From NCBI GenBank assembly GCA_037042185.1, contig JAXQJY010000029.1, positions 1 to 64,000 of the forward strand: 64,000 bases of DNA, read 5' to 3'. This document shows positions 54,545-64,000 of the stretch, piece after piece (position 1 is the first letter of the stretch; each line of letters opens with the position of its first letter). Below the pieces are notes generated by a model. It did not search any database. It was not told the origin of the DNA and saw only the letters and a program-made list of their open reading frames with translations. The DNA comes from Sordariomycetes sp. S80-01Y (lineage: Eukaryota > Ascomycota > Sordariomycetes). A program made the position numbers and the translations under genes.

Positions 54545-56565
54545 AGTCGCTGAGAATTAGGGCAGACCTGGGCCGATCGAACTCCAAGGTGTGTCAAGAA
54601 TGTAGAGACTGAGCATTGCAGAGCGCTCCGGCTTGCTCAGAACCCTACTTTACTTCAGATAGAGAATCAGGAATATTGGATTCCTCCTAAGTACTTTTTC
54701 CAGCCCTAGTACCCCGTTAGGTCTGCTTTTGGCAGGATGATCTCGGTTGAACAGTCTTTGAATGTAACCCCGTCCTCTGCTATTCGCTGCGCTAAAAGCT
54801 TTCACGTCCTATTATCTGCAGCAGCATTAGCAGAGTGGCGTTACTAAAATCGCTCTACAGATACGACCTTTCAATCGCCGAAGAATGGGCGTCTACCCGG
54901 GGTATACTACTTTGACGAGTAGGTGCTGGGCTTGCGATACTTCGCAGGATGCTCGCTGCACGCGTTTGTGTATTTTTGGCCTCTTAGCCTTTGGCTTGTT
55001 CCTCGACTGTTTGGAAAGAACCAAAGAGATCGTTGCTCAATGATTGGGGCTGCTTGTTAATCTGCTCACCATTCTATACTGGCTTTTGGTCTCATAGGGG
55101 CCGTGCGACGTTCGTGTGCCGATCTCTCTCGCGCTGCGGGAGGTGCTGACGTACAATTGCAAACGTTTTTTTACCTGTCTTGGTGAAGCTCCTCCTCTCT
55201 TCCAGTGGGGATCTCCTTTATTACTGATACCCGAAATATATTTGAACCATGGTTTCAAGTTCTTATGTAGGCTCCCAGTCTGCCTCTTGACGTTGAAGAC
55301 ATTCACGTGTTGACTAGAAAACGCGGAAATGGCGAGGGCCGCGATCCCTAGGGGCTTCACTATACCTGCCAGGCATCTGAACGCCAAAAAGTGGTGTACG
55401 TCCTGCGGAATCCTGTTCTGGACAGGTAAAATGTCCTAGCCCGCTGGATATCGCTGCCGCGGCCATGTAGCGGCCCTAAGATTGGATGTCGGTGACGCAG
55501 CAGCCACGTGTGCATTTTTTGAAGTACTCAGAAGCAATTTGGAGAGCAGAAACATTGTTCATTGTATTTCTTACTTTTACGAAGCCAGCCTACATTGTCC
55601 AGCCAACATGCGCCGCAAGCGATGCGCAACAGTTGTGCACGCTTTCCGCTTTCGTGAAGTCCATGATAATAGATTGCGTCCTGATTGAATCACTGGGTAG
55701 GAGCACATCAAGTACATTCACGCAACCCGGGTATCATCTGACGCCAACCAGAGGCACCAAGTACCGTTGTGTTCTGTGCGGTCTAGGTCGAAGAGAGCTT
55801 CGACTTGCCGGGCCAATTGAGCGGAAACGTGAATCAGAGGGGGTACACGAATGCGGGATGGACGGCAGTGAGCGTCGAGGCTTGACTAGATCATCCAGTC
55901 GTTTCCCCGTCGGGCTACAGGGGTCAGAGGAGCTCGGCTTAGCCAGCTTCTTCCTCGAACGTAGCAGGGACTTCCCGGTGGCTCGATCTTGCAGCAGCTA
56001 CACGTGTCTTGAATACAAGACTGAAACATACATCCTGGCTCGCCACGTTCTCGAGCGCCCAAGGTCGCGAGTTGCGCGATAAAAAGTCGTACGAACCCAG
56101 CACGACACCAACACCAACAGGCCCGTTATCAATCTCCTCCCATGTGCGATTGCGGGGTCCTGGAGCCCTGGAATTGGCGAGCTCGGCTTGAGGTGCCACC
56201 CGCCCACCTTGGCAGTGCGACGCTATCGGAAAGTGATTGGTCGTGGGCGCCCGGATGGATCATATCTGATCTGATTACAGACTCGGGTGGCCTTGGCCCT
56301 GCCGGCGACTCTCGGGTTCGAGACCAGAAAGAGGTTTGGTATGGAGCGAGGTCGGCATCACGGGTCCTGCTCAGGTCAGGGTCTAGGGGAAAATTTTGCC
56401 GTGGCATTGGTGGCAAGGGTTGCCGCGAGGTATTAATGTAGGGCCTGTGGCCGCGGTTTTTGATCGTCTCTCGTCCTTCTTCATCCGTCCTCCTGTCCCT
56501 GGCGCCCTCAGCCCGGTCTTTCTCCTCTTTGTCTGGCCCACCCGAGATCAGCAGTCCTTCTAAAA
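54545..56565. other. 2-kb spacer and siderophore-transporter promoter
   Basis: No gene supported; a 198-codon frame at 55486-56082 was rejected. GATA cores in the 500 bases before the transporter include TTATCAATC (56126-56134) and ATATCTGATCTGATTA near 56266, but no full ATCWGATAA. The last 120 bases before the start are pyrimidine-rich. Confidence 0.5.
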
Positions 56566-58446
56566 ATGAGCGCCATTCAGCACGCAGGGTCTGAGGAGCC
56601 TGTGCGCCCCGTGTCCGGGGATGGCTTTCCTCAAGACAAGACCGTCCCCGCGGATGTTGAGAAGAATGGAGTGGCGCACGAGACAGCTTTCCCTGAAGGC
56701 ATGTCCGACGATGACTCCAACGCCAGCACCAAGGACTTCCAGGATGGTGTCCAGCGGGTTCGCGCCATCACCAGCGTCTGGACCAAGAAGACCCTGGCCA
56801 GCATGTTTGCCATGTAAGCACAGAAGTCAGAAAATGCACTGCGGTGCAACGCAGAACGTCGAAGTTAATTGTTTCTCTCCTCCAGGTTGTACCTCATCTC
56901 CTTCATCGACATGCTCATGAACTACATCGACTCCGCTCTGAACCCCTACATCACGTCCTCCTTCGGCAGCCACGGTCTTCTCAACATTGCGAGCATCCTG
57001 TCGACGATCATTGGTGGCTGCGCGCCTCTTGCCCTCGCCAAAATCATCGATATCTGGGGCCGTGTTGAGGGCTTCGCCTTCATGATGCTCGTCTGCATTA
57101 TCGGCATGATCATGAAAGCGACCTGCACCAGCGTCCAGATGTATATTGGCGCCCACGTCCTCTACTGGGTAGGACACATTGGCGTCATCTATGTCATTGA
57201 GGTCATGCTGGCTGACATGACTACCTTGACAAACCGTGCCATCATCTACGGCATCAACACCACCCCGCGCATCGTGGCCACCTTCGCGAGCCCCCGCATC
57301 GCCGAGCTGTTCTACAACAACCTCAACTTCCGCTGGGCTTTCGGCGCCTTTGCCATCATCCTGGTTGCGTGCAGCTTGCCAGCCATGGGCACTATGGTCT
57401 TCATGTTCCGCGCGGCTACCAAGCAGGGTGTGATCAGCAGGCAGAGGTCCGACAGGCCCTTCTTCGAGTCCCTCAAGCACTATCTCATCGAATTCGACAT
57501 CTTTGGCATCATTCTCCTCATGGCTGCGCTCTCCTGCCTCCTGCTTCCCTACAGTCTGGCGCCATACGCTCCCAACTACTGGTCGACGCCCTACATCATC
57601 GCTTTGGAGGTCCTCGGCGTTGTTCTGGTCCCTTGCTTCTACATCTGGGAAGCCAAGTTCGCCCCGGTTCAGTTCCTCCCCTTCAAGTACCTGAAGCAGG
57701 GAACCATCATTGGATCTTGCGTGCTCAATGCCATCATGTTCCTTTCAACCTTCACTTGGAACGCCTACTTCGGCTCCTACCTGCAGGTCGTCAACAGGCA
57801 GAGCATCACCAACGCCAACTACATCCTGAACGCCTACTCGCTCACCTCATCCGTCTTCGCTCCCTTCATCGGATGGATCATCAGCTACACCGGAAACTTC
57901 AAGTGGACCGCCTACGTTGGTGTTCCCATCATGCTCCTGGGCACCGCTCTGATCATCCCTCTTCGCGACCCCGACACCAACCCGGGCGTCCTGGCCTTCA
58001 CGCAGATCCTTGTGGGTCTCGGTGCCGGCATCTTCTCGACGACTGCCCAGATCGCGGTCATGGCTCCAGTCACTCACCAGTACCTGGCCGTCGCCAACGC
58101 CTTGCAGGGTCTTTTCGGAGGTGTTGGATCGTCAATTGGGTACGCCATCGCCGGCGCCCTCTGGAACAACATCCTGCCCAAGGAGTTGTACAAGCGCCTT
58201 CCCGAATCGTCAAAGGCCGATGCGCACACCATCTTTGGCGACTTCGTCCTCGCCCAGTCCTTCGCCGATGGCACCCCTGAACGTGAGGCCATCGTGGCTT
58301 CGTACGCACATGTTATGAGGCTCATGGTTATTGCTGGTGCTTGTGTGATGCCGCTGTGTCTCCTGGCCATCTTCATCTGGAGGAACATCAACATTCGCAA
58401 GCTAGAGGAGGAGAAGGGTAAGCAGACCAAGGGTATGGTCTTCTAA
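56566..58446 (+). CDS. siderophore-iron transporter, MirB/Arn-like MFS
   Basis: 602 residues, two exons (56566-56813, 56886-58446; GTAAGC...CAG). A 14-helix major facilitator that imports ferric siderophores. A long acidic N-terminal tail (about 65 residues) is followed by LYLISFIDMLMNYIDSALNPY, the typical helix 1 of fungal siderophore transporters (created by splicing), GGCAPLALAKIIDIWGR, YVIEVMLADMTTLTNRAIIYG, TFTWNAYFGSYLQVVN with the conserved late loop, and YAIAGALWNNILPKELYKRLP near the end. Codon use is strongly GC-ending, as in FTR1 and FET3. The exact siderophore (ferrichrome, TAFC, other) cannot be told. It is tail-to-tail with the ACS permease. Confidence 0.93.
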
Positions 58447-58672
58447 GCGAGTTGGGGGCACCTGGGGCGCAAAAGGGGTTTGGAAACATGGGCTTCCTTG
58501 TCTAATTGGTGGCTCTACAGCGTTCTACAGAACCTAGAAGTAAACGTGAAGTGCGCTGCACATTGAAATGCACATTGCAATTGGCAAATCACCGGTCCAT
58601 CGTTGAGAAGTAGCTCGTTGCCAGCTCTGCGAGTTGTTCGTGCCAGTTGGCCGGCTCATGGCTAATGGAAGC

Positions 58673-60272
58673 TTATGTCGTGTACACAAAGTCGGGCCTC
58701 AAGTCACCTTCGATCCATCTCTGCTCATCGTCCAGGGCGTTCCACTTGGCGTCCAGCTTCCCAGCCCTCCTGTCTTTGTTGAGCTTCTTAAGCCCGAAGT
58801 GCATGAAGATAGACCCCCCCAGCAAGAAGAGTGTCTGATAGGCAAGCACGACGCCGTGACCGGACCAGTAACGAGGCTTTTCCTCGTCTATGTAGATGTT
58901 GGAGGACACAACACCATTGAGATTGCCCCATCCAACGACCATCCCGAGAACGAAGGCACGCTTGAGCGAGCCTTCGGTGTTGTTGTTCACCCACGAAAGG
59001 GTGTTGGAGATGGTGGGATAGATCCCCGCGGCGCCAAGGAAGGTCCCTGCATACTGGACCTGCGGGTTGTCTGTGGCGAGCAGCATGATGAAACCAATCA
59101 TACCGATCGAAACAGTCGCCATGTTGCAGTACCCGCGCCACTGGGTCCTGTCGCCGATAAACCCAACCGCCACGGTGAGTACCGCCGCGACGGCATAGGG
59201 AGGGACGGAGAGGAGCTGGGCGCGGGTGCCTTGGTAGCCCATACCAGCGAGGATGGTAGGAAGGAACAATGAGAAGGCGTAGAGGGGGCAGAGGCAGCCC
59301 ATGTAGATGACCATGTAGCCGTACGTCTTCCAGTCCTTCAGCGCAGCATAGATGTGTCGCTTGTCGAAATCCTCGGCGACGCGTCCCTGGCGGTCGAGAA
59401 TCAGACGCCTCTGGACGCGAATTCGCTCGTCGGGAGTCAAGAACCTGGCGGTATCGGGCCAGTCAAAGACCATCCACCAGCAGAAGAGACCGGCGATGAT
59501 GGTGGCCAACCCCTCGAGGATGAAGATCCACGACCAACCGTCGAGCCCACCAATGCCATCCATCTTGGCAATGGCAGCAGCCAGCAGGCCACCAAACGAC
59601 CCCGCAAGCGCAGCGGCTGAGAAGAAGAGCGAGGAGCGCACGCCAATCTCGGATCGCTTGTACCAGCAGCCCAGGTAGTAGTTTACACCAGGAAACAGGC
59701 CAGCCTCGGCAATACCCAGGAAGAATCGCGCAGCCAGCAGGCCGGCAGTGTTGTGGACGATGCCCATCAGCGTCATGATGATGCCCCACGCGATGATGAT
59801 GCCGGTGAAGAAGATTCGCGGGGTGAGAAGCTTGAGCAGGGCATTGGTGAGCGGCTCGGCAACGGCGTAGGAGATGAAGAAGATGGTGAGGGCCAGGTTG
59901 TAGTCGCCTGGCTCCATGCCGATGTCCTCTTCGAGGCCCGCGAGACGTGCATTGCCGATGTTGGTGCGGTCGAGGAAGGATAGGAGATAGAGCAGAGAAA
60001 GCCAGGGGATCAGCCAGAGGTCGACCTTCCACATGAGCTTCCTGTCCTGAACGCACGAGTTAGCAGCAAGCTCTCACTGTTGACACCCTGACCGATGCAC
60101 TGATCATGGTGTTGCTGGGGCGGGAGGGACCTACGACAGCGCGGCGTTCCTCATCGCTGAGGTTCGCGTCAGGGTCGGGAAGGGAGGCGAGCAGCTCAGC
60201 GCGCTCCTGATCGACCCCGGATTTGAGAACATGCTGCGCCTCTAGGGGCACGTCGTTCTTTTCGTCTGTCAT
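58673..60272 (-). CDS. ACS-family MFS permease next to siderophore transporter
   Basis: 503 residues, two exons (60272-60135, 60046-58673; intron 60047-60134, GTAGGT...CTAAC...CAG). Anion:cation symporter family: DRKLMWKVDLWLIPWLSLLYLLSFLDRTNIGNARL starts right at the splice join (shown in two parts: LMWKVDLWLIPW and LLSFLDRTNIGNA), then GDYNLALTIFFISYAVAEPL, FLGIAEAGLFPGVNYYL, LKDWKTYGYMVIYM and NNTEGSLKRAFVLGM. About 12 helices; likely imports an organic anion or vitamin-like acid. A perfect iron-GATA-type site lies 41 bases before the start, so an iron-linked substrate is possible (inference). It is convergent with the siderophore transporter, 226 bases apart. Confidence 0.92.
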
Positions 60273-60310
60273 TCTGACCTGTGCTACTGAGATCTGACCG
60301 GGTGCTTGCG

Positions 60311-60321
60311 TTATCAGATAA
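60311..60321. promoter_or_regulatory. palindromic iron-GATA-type site TTATCAGATAA
   Basis: Two GATA cores in inverted orientation; bases 60313-60321 read ATCAGATAA, an exact ATCWGATAA match, and the opposite strand carries a second TGATAA. It lies 39-49 bases before the ACS permease start. This is the site described for SreA/Fep1-type repressors; binding here is inference. Confidence 0.5.
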
Positions 60322-60360
60322 GCTTAGAGTTGTGCAACCGGGCAAGACGGGCGCGACGGG

Positions 60361-60400
60361 GCGAGGCGAGGCGAAGCGAGGCGAAGCGAGGCGAAGTGAG
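60361..60400. repeat. GCGAGGCGAA-type simple repeat
   Basis: Units of 5 and 10 bases, GCGAG and GCGAA alternating, for 40 bases. Confidence 0.75.
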
Positions 60401-60673
60401 ACAGACAAACGGGATGCGGAGAGAACGCGGGGAAGGGCTGCCTCTTCATTTTTAACGCTGGCGCCGTTGCTGGTGCTGGTGCTGGCGCTGGCGCTGCCTG
60501 CGGATCGTGCACTGATCACTCCTCACTGCCGCTACGGAGCATCGGCTTATTCAATCAAGCTTTGAAATCTGCCGACTCTCGGATCCGTGGGGGCCTTCTC
60601 GGACGGAGGGGCACCACTGCCAGCCCGCCTCAGCGCCTCAGCTGGAATCGGATACGATATGGACGCCCATCTC

Positions 60674-60709
60674 CACTGGCACTGGCACTGGCACTGGCAT
60701 TGGCACTGC
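60674..60709. repeat. CACTGG hexamer array
   Basis: Six copies of CACTGG, with one CATTGG variant. In one frame it would encode His-Trp repeats, but no gene spans it. Confidence 0.8.
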
Positions 60710-60966
60710 AGCGCTGCCGGGGCGCCGCCGGGGCGCTCTTGGCGCTCTAACCGTTCATGGTCAGGACGATGCGCGCTTCATGATGTCACGGGGAAACGGT
60801 TCGTTGATCACCCCCGCCATCTCCAACTTCTGCGTACGATTGAACCCACCGCCCAAGAAATTCGTTTCAATCGCACCACCACAGTCACGGATCCGTTATC
60901 CTGTCAAGGCAGAACGAGCAAAGCCACACTAGCCAACAGCTTCCCTATCCCCAGTCAGTCACTATC

Positions 60967-61542
60967 ATGGCGTCCACAGGCACGATCCCCACCTCCACCT
61001 CCGTCTACGAGAGTGCCGTCATCAAGGCGCCCCTCGCCCACGTCTGGCACCACATCAAGCTCCACGACTTCGCGAACTTCTGGTCCGCCCTCAAGACCTC
61101 CGAGCTCGTCAAGGGCGTCAGCAGCGAGGCCGATGTTGCCCGTTGGACCTTCAAGGATGGCACCGTCCTGGACGTCAAACAGGAGGAGCACAGCGTTAGC
61201 GACATTGAACCCCCTCAGGTGGACCGTCCTTTGGCACTAACCGCTCCATAGGCCATCAACCACTACATCACGTACAGCGTCATCGCCTCCCAGCCCGAGC
61301 TCTCCTATACCACTGTCGTGAGCACCATCCGATGCTATGCCGTCACCTCTGGGGACTTGGAGGGAAGCACCTACGTCGAGTGGAGCGGCCACTTCTCCAG
61401 TGATGCCGATGCTGGTACGTCCGACTTCAGACAGCTTGCTATCCGTTCACACTAACTCTTCCTTCTAGGTGTCATCCAGGACGCCAAGTTCAAGCGCCGC
61501 GAGGCCCTGGCTGACCTTGCTCAAGCAGCCAAGAAAATGTGA
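60967..61542 (+). CDS. SRPBCC (START/Bet v1-like) polyketide-cyclase-family protein
   Basis: 154 residues, three exons (60967-61194, 61252-61414, 61469-61542). A small helix-grip protein: VYESAVIKAPLAHVWHHIK at the start (helix after strand 1), FWSALKTSELVKG, then ITYSVIASQPELSYTTVV, STYVEWSGHFSSDADAG and the final amphipathic helix KFKRREALADLAQAA. The fold binds hydrophobic ligands in a central pocket; function in fungi is mostly unknown. Intron 1 was set at GTTAGC...TAG (57 bases), joining KQEEHS to AINHYITYS. The other choice, a GTGGAC donor, would make a 33-base intron, too short for fungi. Intron 2 is GTACGT...TAG (54 bases). Tail-to-tail with the GH7 gene. Confidence 0.82.
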
Positions 61543-61809
61543 GGTGGGCTTGGCCCGACAAAGGATGAAGAGTTCATGTTATCACGTCCGCAGAAGTAAG
61601 CTTTGATTCACAGATCGGTACTCCAAAAGACAGTATTCTCGGTGAAGTATGTATTTCTCGTCGCCGTTCAGCTACCGTGTGATGTAGAGATCGTCCACAT
61701 CCCGCAGAAGCGCGCGAATATGTACACGAAGACAGTCCCAACCGTTGCAGGTCTATATACTCTTCTTTTTTCCTTGCTACCTTCGACGGCAGCGCCAGGA
61801 GTGAAGCGC

Positions 61810-63338
61810 TTAGGCGCCAGTGGTGGAACCAATGGGGCCGAAGCGGATGTTGGACCAGGTGACGTAGCTGCGGATAGATCTGTCAGTTTTCCTTCTTCCT
61901 TCATTTTGGGATCCAGCGTAGGACAGGGGAACTCACGAGTCGGGGTAGTTGGAAACGACCTCGTCGGGGATGCCAGAGTCGGCAGCACAGTCACCACGGA
62001 GGTTGCCTGGCTCCGACTCAGAGCCGTCGCGGGGCCAGAGGCCGTCGAGCCAGAGCATGTTCGCGTAGTGCTATGAGATGTCAGTGCGAGGGTCTCAGTG
62101 TACGGCAATGTTGCACTTACGTCGGCCCAGATGGACATGACGAGAACGTGGGGCTGGGCAAGAGCCTCCTCCATGGCAGTCCAGCCGCCAACATCGGCGT
62201 AGCGGTCGGTGTCCTCGGTGAAGACGTCGAAGAGAACGTCGCAGAGGGCGGGGTTGATGTCCGAGGAGTCGGGGAGACCGGAGTGGGTGGGCGCGGGGAT
62301 CTCGATCTCCTGGCCTCCCTGGATGAAGAACTGGTGGAGGTTGTCAGACTCGAACTGGGTGACAACGGTGAAGGGCTGGCTGGTGTCGAGAGTCTTGCCC
62401 TCGCCGTAGAAGTCGGGGTTGCCCATGCGGTAAGGGTTGTAGTCGCAGCCGTTGGCGTCGCAGCGGCCGGCGTAGCGGTCCTCGGAGTAGGTGCCGCCGC
62501 ACTCGTCGTCGTCACCGCACACGTGGTAGTCGTTGAAGCCGACCTCGCAGGCGTGGGGGGTCAGGGCGAAGGAGTGGGAGTTGGACTCCCAGACATCGAT
62601 CTCAGCACAGCAAGCGCCGAGGGCGCCGACACCAGCGCTGGAGTCGGAGGACGAGGGCTCCCAGCCTTCGTAGTTACCCAAGCCACCGACGAACTTGAGG
62701 TCACGGGCGCACTGGGCGTCGCAGTAACCAGTACCGTAGGCGGCACCGGCCTCGTTGACGGGGAAGCTGGACACGCCACCATCGGCCTCCATGGCAACGA
62801 AGTAGAGGGCCGAGTTCATGCCGCAGGGGACGGTCGACAGATCGACATCAAAGGTGAACTCGTTTCCGGGCAGGTCGAACATCTGGTAGCTGTCCGGGGT
62901 CTCCAGGAGGTACATACGGGAGCCAACGTTGCTGCCGTACTCGTGGTCGGTGACGAAGTTGAGGGTCAGGGCATCGCCGCTGGTGGAGACACCGTAGGTG
63001 CCCTCGTAGTCGGCACCCTCGACGGCACAGGACTCGGCACAATCCTCGTTGCTGGTGCAGACATCAGTCCACTCGTTGCCGTCGTAGCAGTTCTCAGAGC
63101 CGCCGACTGCGGCCGTCAGCCTCGCAATTTCCAGACATCATAGATTACATCGCGCCGACTTACCATCGTGGATCCAGCGCCAGTTGGCGTCAATGACAAC
63201 CTCGGTATCGATGGTCTCGCATGAACCGGCGGCAGAGCACCGCTGCCAGGTGAGGGAAGGGTGAGACTCGGCGGTGAGGTCACCGACCTTCTGGGCCGTG
63301 GCCACAGAGAGGAGGGAGAGGGCAGCAAGGGTCAGCAT
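61810..63338 (-). CDS. GH7 cellobiohydrolase, no CBM1
   Basis: 450 residues, four exons (63338-63164, 63106-62121, 62070-61937, 61867-61810). Secreted retaining cellulase acting on reducing chain ends of cellulose. A signal peptide (1-15, ATA-Q) is followed by the GH7 jelly roll. The catalytic triad is in EIDVWES (nucleophile E227, D229, acid/base E232). Many paired cysteines and the tunnel-region segments [27 protein letters not shown] (in parts), [13 protein letters not shown] and the ending [16 protein letters not shown] are all present. The number and length of loops point to a cellobiohydrolase rather than an endoglucanase. The protein stops right after the catalytic domain, with no linker or CBM1. 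All three introns (57, 50, 69 bases) have GTAAGT or GTGAGT donors. Codons are highly biased, suggesting strong expression. Confidence 0.95.
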
Positions 63339-64000
63339 TGTATCGATGTAGTCCTGGGAGGGCTGTGACGAGAAGACAATGGTGGATGATCCAAAACAGT
63401 ATCCGAGACAGGCTGGGGGCTCGATGGTTATATAGTACTCGAGAGGTCGCGAGGATGCGCGGATCTAATGCTTGCCCAGTTCAAGGGACCGGACTACCCG
63501 CCACCGAGGCGAGCGCAGAGGCAAAGTAGGCGCCGCAATCCGGCCCGTCGCTAGCGATCTCCTGTGTGTAATTGATTAAGATTGTGGATTCCTCTGCCCA
63601 TGGCTGAGTGTCGCTTGCTCCAGTCCGAGAAGGGCCAGCCATACGCGGGCCCTGGGCCAGGTGGCACCGTGTCCGTAGACTCGAGTGGGTGATGCCCCGA
63701 ATCGGTACACGAACCTGCGGCTTGGAGGCTCCGAGTGGCGGGATGGCACATCATGGTCCGATGAATGTTTCGGCTTAGACCTTTGTTTGGTTGTGGGAGC
63801 AGATCCAGCTCATTGGTCATGTCTCATCTCGTCCGGCGACATGGGTCCTGTGCCTAAACTGGGAAGCCCTTGGAGAGTCAACGTTTCGTGGCCAAGAGGG
63901 GGCTCCGCTGAAGCATGACAGATGAACGGCTGCGGACGAAACAAACAGCACGTACGAGTGACAGGCAAGTTCATGAGTTCCAGAGATGGAGTCACCCGAC
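63339..64000. other. GH7 promoter and window end
   Basis: Upstream region of the GH7 gene. No further gene seen before the window ends. Confidence 0.45.
63428..63434 (-). promoter_or_regulatory. TATA box of GH7 gene
   Basis: TATATAA on the minus strand, 90-96 bases before the GH7 start codon, a standard position for a strongly expressed fungal gene. Confidence 0.5.

Larger units (their letters stand above)
60273..60966. other. divergent promoter: ACS permease / START-like gene
   Basis: A 694-base spacer between divergent starts. It contains the inverted GATA site (60311-60321), a GCGAGGCGAA-type repeat (60361-60400), GCTGGT/GCTGGC repeats (60469-60498) and a CACTGG hexamer array (60674-60709). 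No gene seen. Confidence 0.5.

Noticed and set aside
55486-56082. 198-codon open frame before the siderophore transporter
   Set aside because: It starts with ATG but has no recognisable domain, is rich in Arg/Ser as random GC-rich DNA is, and overlaps equally long frames on the other strand.
56312-56322. tRNA-like B box (GGTTCGAGACC)
   Set aside because: One mismatch to the B-box consensus and no A box or cloverleaf around it.
61219-61251. 33-base intron (GTGGAC...TAG) in the START-like gene
   Set aside because: Too short for a spliceosomal intron in filamentous fungi; the upstream donor GTTAGC gives 57 bases with the same acceptor and a better protein join.

Overview
The window is nuclear DNA of a filamentous ascomycete (Pezizomycotina, most likely a plant-associated Sordariomycete; the species cannot be named from sequence alone). 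The reasons are genes with 48-117 bp GT-AG introns carrying CTAAC/CTGAC-like branch sites, fungus-specific families (CFEM, HET, Zn2Cys6 regulators, siderophore MFS, GH7 cellulase), and decayed spacers rich in TAGGTA-like strings. I support 22 protein-coding genes (one with an apparent frameshift), one weak small ORF and two decayed genes. I saw no rRNA, tRNA, CRISPR array or intact transposon. Exon boundaries were worked out by hand from frame continuity, splice signals and family alignments remembered, not computed.

Layout. 1-9.7 kb: gene-poor, with a small secreted CFEM protein, a HET-domain incompatibility-type protein and a secreted FAD amine-oxidase-like enzyme. 11.3-17.5 kb: an iron block, with a divergent multicopper ferroxidase (FET3-like) and iron permease (FTR1-like) sharing one promoter, then an MFS carrier; beyond it lies a dead Dal5-type permease. 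18.7-31 kb: mostly plus-strand genes for sulfate esters and acidic sugars, namely an alkyl/aryl sulfatase (BDS1/SdsA type), a membrane-anchored arylsulfotransferase, a secreted GH33 sialidase, an uncharacterised surface-type protein and a secreted phage-type beta-propeller protein. Several of these are intronless, unlike their neighbours. 32.5-44 kb: a phenolic-acid block with a TF-like protein, phenolic acid decarboxylase, a Zn2Cys6 regulator, a class IV aminotransferase and two MFS carriers, interrupted by an AT-rich block. 46-54.5 kb: a nucleotidyltransferase-like protein, a type 2 glycosyltransferase of the hyphal-growth GT2 group, a CECR5-type HAD hydrolase with a one-base frame change, and a sugar transporter. 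56.5-63.4 kb: a siderophore transporter, an ACS-family permease, a START/Bet v1-like protein and a secreted GH7 cellobiohydrolase without a cellulose-binding module.

How it fits together. Reductive iron uptake (FET3/FTR1) and siderophore uptake lie about 40 kb apart. Two exact matches to ATCWGATAA, the site described for SreA-type iron GATA repressors, occur in the promoters of the MFS gene next to FTR1 and of the ACS permease next to the siderophore transporter. This makes those two uncharacterised carriers candidate members of the iron regulon. The sulfatase/sulfotransferase/sialidase block suggests scavenging or remodelling of sulfated and sialylated (or KDN-bearing) compounds. The PAD block together with the GH7 enzyme fits life on lignocellulose. 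Two introns (in FET3 and in the aminotransferase) are best read as GC-AG introns.
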